Source: Opitutaceae bacterium (GTDB taxonomy: Bacteria > Verrucomicrobiota > Verrucomicrobiia > Opitutales > Opitutaceae). Taken from it: 64,000 nucleotides of DNA. A program made the position numbers and the translations under genes. Location: contig JAHFTC010000002.1 in assembly GCA_023269585.1 (NCBI GenBank), positions 21,045 through 85,044 of the forward strand, in the 5' to 3' direction. Positions 7,564 to 15,460 of the stretch are shown one piece after another. The notes under the pieces were generated by a model. The model was not told the DNA's origin. It ran no database searches and saw nothing but the letters and a program-made list of their open reading frames with translations. The number at the start of each line of letters is the position of its first letter. The stretch's first letter is position 1.

Positions 7564-8749
7564 GGGATTCAATTTCGAGGGCAGCCCGATTGGGGTCGTC
7601 CTCATGCGGCTGATGGTCGAACCCGCTCCGGCTCTGCCGCGAGCTCCGGGCGTGTTGTGAAACTGCGGATGCAATTGTTTCGGCCGCCGTCGCGCGACGG
7701 GAGTCAGCTGTTGCGCTTTGTTCCGCCGCAGCCGCGTTCCGTCGGGCGTAGCTACCCTGATAAAGACCGGACAGCCCCAGAATGCCGGCAGTGGTCATCC
7801 GGGGAGAGCCGCCCCCTCGAATGGCGGACTCACCTCCAGCGGACATTGCCCCTGCCGTCGCGGCCGCAGCCACGGAGGGCATCGCAGCGCCTCCGGTGGC
7901 AGCGGCAACTGCCGCGCCGGTACCGCCAAAGAACGCAGCCTGCATTACACCGCCGACCCCTTGGGCAAACGCCACGGCCGGATTGATTCCCATCAGGAGG
8001 ATCTTTGTCGTTATCCAAGGGGCGAGAAACGAACTGATGATCATCCACGAACCAACCAGGAGCACGGTCAGCCCAGGGACTGCGAGCGGCGAACCGCTCA
8101 CGATGACCGGTACCAGGTTCGCCACGGAAGCGGCCTCCAGCATCGCGTTTGTAACGACCGCAGCCAGCACCCAGCCGAACGGCCAAAGAACGAGGGCCAC
8201 CAATCCGATGATGTATTTCTGGGCGACGCCGGCCATCGGCCGGAGCATGAAGAACGACAAAAAGATCGGGCTCAACGCCCAGCCCGCGGTAAGGAGAATG
8301 CCGCCGATCAGCTTGATGATGTATTGTACACCCCATGCCAGCCACCCAAAGAGCCAGAAGAAGGCGTAGCAGAACGCCGTGCCGATTGATTCGGTTCCCC
8401 AGATGATGTCCCAAACGCTCGTGTTCGGATCCGACGGCGTCTTGCCCGCAATGAATTTTACGAAACGCTCGTCAACGCTCGTGGGATCGACGCCCATCAT
8501 GGCAGAAAAGGCGAATACGATGTCGTTCAGCCGCATCAGCCACTCGCGGAGAAACACCGTACTCAGGCCGATGAAAAACACCTTGGCCAGCAGCCAGATG
8601 AAAGCTCCCGCCTCGGGTCGACTGCGCACGACCTGGACAACCAGCCCTACAGTCACGATAGCACTGGCGATATACGCGCATCCGCCCCAGAGGGTCGACA
8701 GACCATCGAAGTACGACGACGGAAGGATGCTGCCAGCGGGTGCGGCCAT
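7535..8749 (-). CDS. trbL: TrbL/VirB6-like polytopic T4SS membrane protein
   Basis: A 404-residue integral membrane protein starting MAAPAGSILPSSYFDGLS, with a GGAG-type ribosome site upstream. A further upstream frame is low-complexity and overlaps the preceding lipoprotein gene. About six hydrophobic segments run between residues 25 and 290, including AIVTVGLVVQVV, ALVLWPFGWVLAAVV and VPGLTVLLVGSWMIISSFLA. An Ala/Gly-rich then charged, polar C-terminal tail follows. This is the TrbL/VirB6 pattern: the inner-membrane channel component needed for substrate passage. Position between trbJ and trbF agrees. Confidence 0.8.
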   Translation of the reverse strand: MAAPAGSILPSSYFDGLSTLWGGCAYIASAIVTVGLVVQVVRSRPEAGAFIWLLAKVFFIGLSTVFLREWLMRLNDIVFAFSAMMGVDPTSVDERFVKFIAGKTPSDPNTSVWDIIWGTESIGTAFCYAFFWLFGWLAWGVQYIIKLIGGILLTAGWALSPIFLSFFMLRPMAGVAQKYIIGLVALVLWPFGWVLAAVVTNAMLEAASVANLVPVIVSGSPLAVPGLTVLLVGSWMIISSFLAPWITTKILLMGINPAVAFAQGVGGVMQAAFFGGTGAAVAAATGGAAMPSVAAAATAGAMSAGGESAIRGGGSPRMTTAGILGLSGLYQGSYARRNAAAAEQSATADSRRATAAETIASAVSQHARSSRQSRSGFDHQPHEDDPNRAALEIESHVIPNSKTH

Positions 8750-8763
8750 GGGAAGCGCTCCAG

Positions 8764-9009
8764 TCAGGGCTTCGGTTTCGGCTTCTGCTCTTCGGCTACG
8801 GGTTCGGGCTTCTTTTCCGGTTCGTTCAACTTGAAGAACGGAGGCGAAGTGAACGCTTTGGGCATCGTATCCATTTCCTTGCGAGCGGCTTCGGCTCGGG
8901 CTTTGGCTTCCGCCTCCGCCTTCACCTTGCGGGCCTCCGCTTCCCGATCCACGCAACCGGAGACCAACAGCACCGCGAGTGACATCACCATCACCAGAGG
9001 TTTTTTCAT
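8764..9009 (-). CDS. Small lipoprotein (TrbK/VirB7-like position)
   Basis: An 81-residue protein with lipoprotein signal KKPLVMVMSLAVLLVSGC (lipobox LVSG-C). An Ala/Glu/Lys-rich helical region and a Pro/Lys-rich tail (EKKPEPVAEEQKPKPKP) follow. In P-type transfer regions the slot between trbJ and trbL holds the small lipoprotein TrbK, and VirB7 lipoproteins stabilise VirB9. Sequence similarity to either is not visible, so the role is inferred from position and processing signal. Confidence 0.7.
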   Translation of the reverse strand: MKKPLVMVMSLAVLLVSGCVDREAEARKVKAEAEAKARAEAARKEMDTMPKAFTSPPFFKLNEPEKKPEPVAEEQKPKPKP

Positions 9010-9048
9010 AACAGCTCCTTTGACCCGGGCATCTGATATTCGTTGCGG

Positions 9049-9864
9049 CTACGGATTCAAGCGCCGCTCCGAGACATATTGTAGCAGGCACTCGTACGTC
9101 GGCTTGAAGGCAGTCGTCACCTTCCCCGCCTCCTGCTGGGCGAGTTTCTGTCGCGCCTCGGCTTCCGCCTCGTTCTGCGCGGACTTCATCGCCTCCGCCT
9201 CGACCTGCTTCGTTTGCACCTCGGCCGCGCTCAAGGTCACCTCGTCGTCGACGGCGGCGAGCTGGCCGTATTGCGCGGCCAATACCGCCGCCAGCTTCTT
9301 CTGCTCAGCCTCGGTCTCCGCGGCCTGCAACGCGTCGCTGGTGCGCGCGATGGCCCGCTTCAGCTCCTCGCGGCGCACGTAGACATCGTCCTGAACGACT
9401 TTAAAGCCATCGACGGCGGCGACCAAGTCGTGGGCCCGTTTAAAGGTCCCGGCCTCCCGGTCAACAGCGCTACCGTCGAAGTCAGGGAAGCTCATCGTGA
9501 TTTCCGAATAGATCCCGCCCCGCGTGTCGCCGAAGAGACCGCGGCCGTCCACGCGGGCGACGTTGTCCGACCAGCTCTTGATCTGCGTCGGCAGATCCAG
9601 ATCGAGGCGGAATTCGGAAAACCCGACGAGGTTCTTCACTGAGGCCATGTCGCCGAGGCGCTTGAGCTGTGTTTCGTACTGCCGGATCTGCTGGACCTGG
9701 TTGCTGATCTGCGTCGCCTGCCGCGAGAGCTGCTCGACCAGCGCAGAGTAGTTCGTGAGGTTCTGTTGGATGGCCGCGACGTCGACCACCGCCCATTGGG
9801 CGAACGCTGTTGTGGTGCCCGCCCAGACCCAGAGGCTCACGAGGACGGGGAGGAGACGTTTCAT
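9049..9864 (-). CDS. trbJ: TrbJ/VirB5-like T4SS protein
   Basis: A 271-residue protein with signal peptide KRLLPVLVSLWVWAGTTTAFA. A helical domain of TrbJ type follows (NLTNYSALVEQLSRQATQIS, then QVQQIRQYETQLKRLGDM), with a second long helical stretch rich in Ala/Glu near the C-terminus. TrbJ/VirB5 proteins are periplasmic or pilus-tip components that mediate contact with recipient cells. Start overlaps the stop of the upstream glycine-zipper lipoprotein gene by 4 bp, and a purine-rich GGAGGG lies just before the ATG. Confidence 0.85.
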   Translation of the reverse strand: MKRLLPVLVSLWVWAGTTTAFAQWAVVDVAAIQQNLTNYSALVEQLSRQATQISNQVQQIRQYETQLKRLGDMASVKNLVGFSEFRLDLDLPTQIKSWSDNVARVDGRGLFGDTRGGIYSEITMSFPDFDGSAVDREAGTFKRAHDLVAAVDGFKVVQDDVYVRREELKRAIARTSDALQAAETEAEQKKLAAVLAAQYGQLAAVDDEVTLSAAEVQTKQVEAEAMKSAQNEAEAEARQKLAQQEAGKVTTAFKPTYECLLQYVSERRLNP

Positions 9865-10364
9865 GATCCCTCCTTCGGTAGAACCACGCGGATGACCCGC
9901 TTGGTCGGTTCACGGTGCACGCCCTCGCGGTTGCTCGGCGGGACCGGGATTTCATAATACGACTCCTCGTAACCATCGTCGTTCTTGGGGCGCTGATTGT
10001 CGCGTGCGATCCAATACTGCTGCTTCACGGCGTCCGACTGGCCCTTTTCATAGCCGGAGGTGAACGCCTCCCGCTGCGCCTTGTTGTTAAAATAGTTCAC
10101 GGCCTCGCCGGCCACGAAGCCCACCGCTCCGCCGAGAGCGGCGTTGCGCGCTTTCCCGTCGCCCTCCTTGGCACCGATGTAGGCTCCGCCGGCTGTCGTC
10201 ACCGCCGTGGTGGCGAAATCGCGCGTGCGGCCGGCCGAGCCGGCATTGGCCGTCGCGCAGCCAGGCATAAAGAGGAGGAGGAAAAGAAGAGGCAGCAGCC
10301 CGATGAGATACGGGCGCAAAAAATCCAGAGTATCCATGAATCGTTGCATCGTCGTGGTCTCCAT
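9861..10364 (-). CDS. Lipoprotein with glycine-zipper segment
   Basis: A 167-residue protein with an N-terminal hydrophobic stretch (YLIGLLPLLFLLLFMPGC) ending in a lipobox. A Gly/Ala-rich zipper-like segment (TTAGGAYIGAKEGDGKARNA, then ALGGAVGFVAGEAVNYF) and a polar C-terminus with YGY-like aromatic residues follow. Glycine-zipper segments usually pack against or insert in membranes. The protein is coded between the VirB4 side of the operon and trbJ, overlapping trbJ by 4 bp. An internal ATG five codons in (MQRFMD) is an equally possible start. Specific function unknown. Confidence 0.65.
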   Translation of the reverse strand: METTTMQRFMDTLDFLRPYLIGLLPLLFLLLFMPGCATANAGSAGRTRDFATTAVTTAGGAYIGAKEGDGKARNAALGGAVGFVAGEAVNYFNNKAQREAFTSGYEKGQSDAVKQQYWIARDNQRPKNDDGYEESYYEIPVPPSNREGVHREPTKRVIRVVLPKEGS

Positions 10365-10392
10365 TGGTTGGCGAACGAGAGAGTTGCCGGTT

Positions 10393-11052
10393 TCAAACTT
10401 CGATTGATTCCCTGCACTGCTCCGACAGCGCGACGCGCTGGGTTACAGCAAAGCACTCCTGTCGCGCCACGGTGCGCGCGACGAAATCGCCCATCTCCAA
10501 TCTGCCTTCCAACAGATCGATCATGTCGATTCGCATACGCATCCGCGCCGTTGCGGAAAGATCGAGCTCCGACACCGAGCGATCCAACTCGGCCACCGCC
10601 TCGGCTTGTTCGCCTCCGGTGAACCCGTTCGCCTCGATCCGCGCGACAACCGGTCCGATACGCTCCCACAGACGATCCTCGTCCAGGCGCTGGAAACCGG
10701 CACTCACAATGCCGAGGGCACCACCATCCGTGGTGATATCAAGCGGCTCATAATGCCGCTCGAGTTCCCCCGCTGGGTTCGAGACGAACTCCTCTTCAAC
10801 CAACCGGAATTCCGGTCCCGTACCGACTTGGACGGCAGCGATATGCCGCACCATGCGATGGATCTGCGGTCCCTCGGGATCCGCTCTGGTATTCAGGGTC
10901 ACCGTGCTCTCGGGAAACGTGAACAGCGCTTCCGATCTGGCCGCCGATCCCGCAGGCGGAACCTCCGGGCGACTACCCAACTCCGCCTGTCGCTCGCGCA
11001 TCCGCTGTTCGAGATGGCGTGCCACGATTTCCAGTTCGCTGCGTGTTCTCAT
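10393..11052 (-). CDS. Hypothetical protein in T4SS operon
   Basis: A 219-residue soluble protein starting MRTRSELEIVARHLEQRMRE. It has no signal peptide or membrane segment, an acidic middle and a C-terminal helical part containing two Cys (RQECFAVTQRVALSEQCRES). It is placed directly after virB4 in the operon with a 13-bp gap. I do not recognise a family. Conservation of its place in related elements would be the best clue to a transfer role. Confidence 0.6.
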   Translation of the reverse strand: MRTRSELEIVARHLEQRMRERQAELGSRPEVPPAGSAARSEALFTFPESTVTLNTRADPEGPQIHRMVRHIAAVQVGTGPEFRLVEEEFVSNPAGELERHYEPLDITTDGGALGIVSAGFQRLDEDRLWERIGPVVARIEANGFTGGEQAEAVAELDRSVSELDLSATARMRMRIDMIDLLEGRLEMGDFVARTVARQECFAVTQRVALSEQCRESIEV

Positions 11053-11065
11053 GGTTTATCTCCCT

Positions 11066-13768
11066 TCAGGCATTGGCGATGATGGCCTCGACGACGTCGG
11101 CATGCCCGCGCAGCGCTTTCTGGCGCTCGTCGAAGTGTGTTCCAGAACTCGACGCGCAATAGAGCATCTCGCGCGAGGCGACGTTGCGCATGGTGACGAT
11201 TAGCGGCCGGCGTTCGTCAGTGTGATAATAGGTGAACTGCGAATACTTCTGACCGAGTAGCTTCTCCGGCTCGGGATGGCTCATCACCGCGTCCTTCACC
11301 GCCTCGGGTAGCGGGAAGTCCCGGCTGAGATCCTCGATGTCGGACCGGTCGCTCTGCCGCAGGAGGAACAACACGCGGCTGTTGCCAAGGACCGCGCCGC
11401 GAATCTCCGACGTCTTGAACTGCTCGTAGTTCTGGACGGTCGCGACATTCCAGACGTTGTACTTGCGTAGTTGCTGGTAGGACTCGCGCAGCACCTTCTT
11501 GCCGGACGGCACGAGCGAGAAGCGTGCGACCTCTTCAAAGATGTTCCGCTTCCGCAGCGCGCGCGGCAGGCGCATCATGTGCGAGCGGGTGTAGTTCGCG
11601 ATGAGGAAGGCCGCCGCCGCCTTCAACTCCTCCGCCGACTCGGGTATGTAACCGAGTTCAAAATGCGCGATCTTGCCGGTGAGGTTCACGTTCGAGACGC
11701 CGTCGAACAATTCGCCGTAACTGCCGCCCGCCGCCCACGGCTCAAGAAGAGTGGCCAGGTAGCGCATCTCGTCGGCGTGCGCCCCGGTCGCCTCCGCCGC
11801 GAGCAGCTCCTGCAAATGGCCGTGCTGTGGTTGCTCCGCCGGCGTGAGCCGCGAGAAGATCAGGTCGCGCACCTGTTGCGCGCCTGCGGTGGATTTGGCG
11901 AAGCGGACCACGTCGCCCTCACCGGGATGCGCCAACAACGCCGCGACTTCGTCCGCGTGCGCCTGTTCGAATTCGGCGAATTCGAGGAACGCATCCAGTT
12001 CCGTCGCCTGCGGACCCATGCGCTCGCGCCGGTACGCATCGAGCGCGTAGGCCCGACGAGAGAGCGGCGCGTTCTCATCGGGATGCTGGTTCAAAAACCA
12101 CCGTGCGAAGTCCTCGTAGAGCCGGCCAATGGCGTTTGCCAGCAGCGCCTGCCGCAGCTTGGTGCGATCCTCGTCCTTCGACTGCCCGACCATCAGCAGG
12201 GGCAACGCCGCCGCCGCACTCAAATGCAGACCCGACAGCGGCAGGCCCCGCGTATCGAGGTAGTTCATCGTCAGCTTGCCGTTGGCCTGGACGAGAATCG
12301 GCTCCGTCGTCGGATCGACCGTGCGGGCGTAAGTCGTGTACGACTCGCCCTCTTCGACGATCATCGTGTAATGGTAGAACGGTTCCGTCTGCGAGAGCAG
12401 ATCGATCAGGTTCACGCTCTTGCCCGAACCGGTCGTTCCGATCACCACGGCGTTTTGCGGCGTCTGGCTGTTGCCCTCGCCGACGAAGGTACGGCCACCG
12501 ACCAGGTTGCCGTTCGGCCCTTCGTAGAGGAACTCCGCCGCGTCCAGGTAGCCGACGGGCGTCGAGGAGAACGGCAGCAGATCGGCGACGAGGACATCGT
12601 CGTAGTCGTGCCAGAGGGAATCGTAGCGGCTGAACGACCAGCCCGGCCAGGTGCAGTAGAAGAAGTTCCGTGCCGATGGCTCCAGCGCCGGTTCGTAGGC
12701 CTGCGCGCGCTCCATGCTCGCGACCGCGGCTTTCAGCGCGGTCAGCTTGGCGCGCAGCTCCTCCCGGCTCCGGTCCCAGGCGCGAATGATGTATTGGATC
12801 CGATACGGCGAGCTGTCGCCGTTGGAATAACGCGCGATCTTCGCCGCTTTCACCCGCATGGCGGCGAGCAGCTTGACCTTCTTGAGGCTCTCGTAGTCGC
12901 CCTCGACGCGGTTCAGCTCCTTTTGCTCGCGCTCGATCAAGCGCTCCACGTCCACCGCCTCGACGTTGACCGTGATCGCGTAATCGCGGAAGCCGAGCTT
13001 GGTCAGCACATACGCCATGCTCGGCCGGGTGCGCTTGGGTAGCGACTTGAGCACGAGCATTCCGTGGAAGCAGCCGTCGAGGTGGAAACCGGTGTCGGGC
13101 TTCTCCAGCGGCCGGCCTTCGCCGAGCCAGCAGTTTTCCTGCAACGACTTCTCCGGATCGAAGAATTCCAGCGGATCCGAGACCCGCTGTTCCGGCAGCG
13201 AAGGATTGAGGAACTCCAGGTAGTGGAGGAAATGATCCGCGTCGGTCATCGGACGCACCTGCCCGCCGCAGCCGGAGAACAGCGCCTGGAGGAATTGCCC
13301 CGTCTGCTTGAACTGCTCGGCGTACGCGCCCAGCAACGCCTCGTTGGTCCAGCGGCCGGGCTTCTGACCTACGAGTTCCGCATCCACCGGCATCGTGAAA
13401 TAGAGGCGCAGCCGCTCGCGACGCAGGACGCCCTCTTCCATGAGGTTCGAATACCGCACGAAGCGTTCGTTACGTTGGCGCGTGCTCCACTCGTTCGTGG
13501 ATAGCCGAGCCGTGTCGTCACGGTACCGGTTAAGCGCCTGCCGGTAGTCCGAGTCCGTCGTCCACTGCACTTGCATCCGCCACTCGGGTTTCAGAACGGA
13601 GAGCAGGGCGACCAGGTCGGATTCGAAGGCGTTATGGTGCACCGGATCCGCGTGCTCCAGATCCGGCGCGATCACCTCGAACCCGCGGGCGATGTAGCCG
13701 CCGCGGTGCAGCCCTTCGAATACGATCATGTTCTCCCCTAGGAAGCCATCGACGGGTTCAACGCGCAT
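11066..13768 (-). CDS. VirB4/TrbE/TraC-type conjugation ATPase
   Basis: A 900-residue cytoplasmic ATPase of VirB4 length. Walker A is GTTGSGKS at residues 444-451 (context NAVVIGTTGSGKSVNLIDLL). The C-terminal RecA-like core includes ARFSLVPSGKKVLRESYQQL, NVATVQNYEQF and RVLFLLRQSDRSDIEDLS, typical of the motif III / sensor region. VirB4 proteins energise pilus assembly and substrate transfer. It begins 3 bp after the VirB3-like gene stops. An internal start at 13729 (MIVFEGLHRG) cannot be excluded. Confidence 0.9.
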   Translation of the reverse strand: MRVEPVDGFLGENMIVFEGLHRGGYIARGFEVIAPDLEHADPVHHNAFESDLVALLSVLKPEWRMQVQWTTDSDYRQALNRYRDDTARLSTNEWSTRQRNERFVRYSNLMEEGVLRRERLRLYFTMPVDAELVGQKPGRWTNEALLGAYAEQFKQTGQFLQALFSGCGGQVRPMTDADHFLHYLEFLNPSLPEQRVSDPLEFFDPEKSLQENCWLGEGRPLEKPDTGFHLDGCFHGMLVLKSLPKRTRPSMAYVLTKLGFRDYAITVNVEAVDVERLIEREQKELNRVEGDYESLKKVKLLAAMRVKAAKIARYSNGDSSPYRIQYIIRAWDRSREELRAKLTALKAAVASMERAQAYEPALEPSARNFFYCTWPGWSFSRYDSLWHDYDDVLVADLLPFSSTPVGYLDAAEFLYEGPNGNLVGGRTFVGEGNSQTPQNAVVIGTTGSGKSVNLIDLLSQTEPFYHYTMIVEEGESYTTYARTVDPTTEPILVQANGKLTMNYLDTRGLPLSGLHLSAAAALPLLMVGQSKDEDRTKLRQALLANAIGRLYEDFARWFLNQHPDENAPLSRRAYALDAYRRERMGPQATELDAFLEFAEFEQAHADEVAALLAHPGEGDVVRFAKSTAGAQQVRDLIFSRLTPAEQPQHGHLQELLAAEATGAHADEMRYLATLLEPWAAGGSYGELFDGVSNVNLTGKIAHFELGYIPESAEELKAAAAFLIANYTRSHMMRLPRALRKRNIFEEVARFSLVPSGKKVLRESYQQLRKYNVWNVATVQNYEQFKTSEIRGAVLGNSRVLFLLRQSDRSDIEDLSRDFPLPEAVKDAVMSHPEPEKLLGQKYSQFTYYHTDERRPLIVTMRNVASREMLYCASSSGTHFDERQKALRGHADVVEAIIANA

Positions 13769-13771
13769 GGT

Positions 13772-14395
13772 TCATCCCTCCGCGCGCTCCGCGAGCGCGT
13801 CGTCCAACATTTCTTCAGCGACCGCCAGTTGCTCCTGCAACCGGTCGAACTCCCGCCGGGCCACCATCGGCTCGGCTTCCTCCGCACGAACAGCACTCGC
13901 CTGCGCCGGTGCCGCTGCGCTGACCGGCGTCGCCGCGGGCCTCGGGCTCTTCGCCGCGTCGGGCGCCGACCCGGCGGGCACGGCGCGCCGAGACTCTCGC
14001 CGTGGCGCCACCGCAGCCTCCGGCACAGCCGCGAGGCCGGCACCGGCGAACTCCTGAAATGGATTCGCCGGCCGCCGACTCCGCGGCCCAAACACAAACG
14101 CCAGGACTCCGGCCTCCACCAACGCGGATTCGAAGAAGTCGGTATCGTAATGAGCGGGCCGGTTGTTCTTCAGGGTGAACACGTACGCGACCGACAGGGT
14201 GCCGAGCGCCAGTCCCACCAGCAGGCAGAGCAGCAACGACACCCCGAGCATGCCCCACAGCAGGATCACCATCAGGATCGTCGCTCCGCCGGAACCGAGC
14301 AGATACCAACCACAGTTGCCGGTCATGCCGAGGAACTCCCCGGACGACTGCGCGCCCTGATTGGCATCGTGCTCGTTGAGGTGCGTCGCGTGCAT
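13772..14395 (-). CDS. VirB3/TrbD-like membrane protein with long C-terminal tail
   Basis: A 207-residue protein with two adjacent hydrophobic segments (about 30-70: ATILMVILLWGMLGVSLLLC, then LVGLALGTLSVAYVF). A conserved-looking NNRPAHYDTDFFESALVEAG region and an Ala/Pro-rich, charged C-terminal extension follow. Two closely spaced membrane helices directly upstream of virB4 is the hallmark position of VirB3/TrbD. The tail is much longer than in canonical VirB3 (about 100 residues), so this is an inferred, atypical member. Confidence 0.55.
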   Translation of the reverse strand: MHATHLNEHDANQGAQSSGEFLGMTGNCGWYLLGSGGATILMVILLWGMLGVSLLLCLLVGLALGTLSVAYVFTLKNNRPAHYDTDFFESALVEAGVLAFVFGPRSRRPANPFQEFAGAGLAAVPEAAVAPRRESRRAVPAGSAPDAAKSPRPAATPVSAAAPAQASAVRAEEAEPMVARREFDRLQEQLAVAEEMLDDALAERAEG

Positions 14396-14433
14396 GGCGA
14401 TGAAAGCCCAGTGGCGGGTTCGGGTCCTTGGGT

Positions 14434-14835
14434 TCAGAACGTGCCGACGTTCGAGGCCTCCAGGCCCATGCTAGTCCACATCGTGCGAACGATGGCGAAG
14501 GCCAGTCCGCAGACCATGGCGCCAACGAAGGCCCACTTGGCGATGGATTGCCGACCCATCATCATTGCGATGCCGGCGGCGATGATGCCGACCGCGGCGA
14601 AGGTGCCGCTCAGGTACATGATGATCGCATTGCCGGACTCTGTCGCCGCCCGCAGATCCACGGCCTGGGCGAAGGACAGAGTCGGCAAGGCGAAGATGCC
14701 GACGAACAGCAGAGCCAGTTTGTGCCGCTTCGCTTCTGCCGCGTGAGTGGGAAGATGAAGGCTCAGCGCCCGAGCCAGGAACATCACGCCGAGAGCAAAT
14801 GCCACGTAGGGTGCGATCAGAATCAGGGTTGTCAT
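14434..14835 (-). CDS. trbC: TrbC/VirB2-like pilin
   Basis: A 133-residue protein starting MTTLILIAPYVAFALGVMFL. After a first hydrophobic segment and a short polar loop comes LALLFVGIFALPTLSFA, a typical pilin leader end, likely cleaved after SFA. A mature part with two membrane helices follows (AIIMYLSGTFAAVGIIAAGI; WAFVGAMVCGLAFAIV). VirB2/TrbC pilins have exactly this two-helix mature form. The additional N-terminal membrane segment is unusual. First gene of the T4SS block. An 18-bp palindrome lies 136 bp upstream of the start. Confidence 0.75.
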   Translation of the reverse strand: MTTLILIAPYVAFALGVMFLARALSLHLPTHAAEAKRHKLALLFVGIFALPTLSFAQAVDLRAATESGNAIIMYLSGTFAAVGIIAAGIAMMMGRQSIAKWAFVGAMVCGLAFAIVRTMWTSMGLEASNVGTF

Positions 14836-14970
14836 TGAAGTCTCCGAATTTGGTTCGGCTTTCCGGGGGAGCCGTTTCCCCGCGCCACCTTTCCGTCGTT
14901 CTCGCGTCGACAGTTGGTCGCGCTGGGGCGGCAAGATGGAAAGGAGTGGCGCTGCCGCAACGGCGGGCAT

Positions 14971-14988
14971 CTACCGAAAATTCGGTAG
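14971..14988. promoter_or_regulatory. 18-bp palindromic operator candidate, copy 2
   Basis: CTACCGAAAATTCGGTAG, an 8-2-8 inverted repeat with perfect arms, lies in the gap between the 15074-15460 gene and the pilin gene. It is the only sizeable gap in the minus-strand operon and fits an internal promoter or operator for the T4SS block. Confidence 0.65.
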
Positions 14989-15073
14989 GCGAACTCACGG
15001 CCCCTGTGAAACCCGCTCATTGCGCGACATCGTCGGCAGTGATAGTAAACGGCCATTCGTCACCAATCTCCTA

Positions 15074-15460
15074 TTACGATCCGAGGTCGATTTCCAGCTG
15101 ACCATGGCGCCGCGGCACCGGTGCCACCACCGACTTCGAAAACTGGATCGCCGTGACGAAGGTGTCCGGCAGGTTCCCGGTGTCCCCGTCGAGTTGCGGC
15201 CGGGCGCGCACGCGCAACAGGGTCTGTTCCTCGATGGCGGCGAACAGAGGATCCAGATTGTGACCACGAATCTGCACCAACCAAGGGCCGATCTCAACGG
15301 CGAGGCTGTCGGGATCGCCGTACGCCCACCGCGCCTCCACATAGTCGATCCACGGAAGGTTGCGCCTCAGGAGTAGGCCGTCGTCGAACGTCACATGGCT
15401 GGAGCTCGCAGCCACGTCGAAGTACATCTTGGGCCTGCGTAATGTCAGTCGTTCGATCAT
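15074..15460 (-). CDS. Hypothetical protein coupled to relaxase gene
   Basis: A 128-residue protein starting MIERLTLRRPKMYFDVAAS. The ATGA start overlaps the relaxase stop, so it is probably translationally coupled. A longer upstream frame merely reads through the relaxase 3' end. Content is mixed alpha/beta with several Trp and aromatic residues (NLPWIDYVEARWAYGD) and no membrane segment. No family is recognised. Coupling suggests a relaxosome accessory or processing role, but this is inference. Confidence 0.6.
   Translation of the reverse strand: MIERLTLRRPKMYFDVAASSSHVTFDDGLLLRRNLPWIDYVEARWAYGDPDSLAVEIGPWLVQIRGHNLDPLFAAIEEQTLLRVRARPQLDGDTGNLPDTFVTAIQFSKSVVAPVPRRHGQLEIDLGS

Noticed and set aside
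9874..9881. TTCGGTAG half-site resembling the ICE palindrome
   Set aside because: Only one arm is present, and it lies inside coding sequence at a ribosome-binding region.
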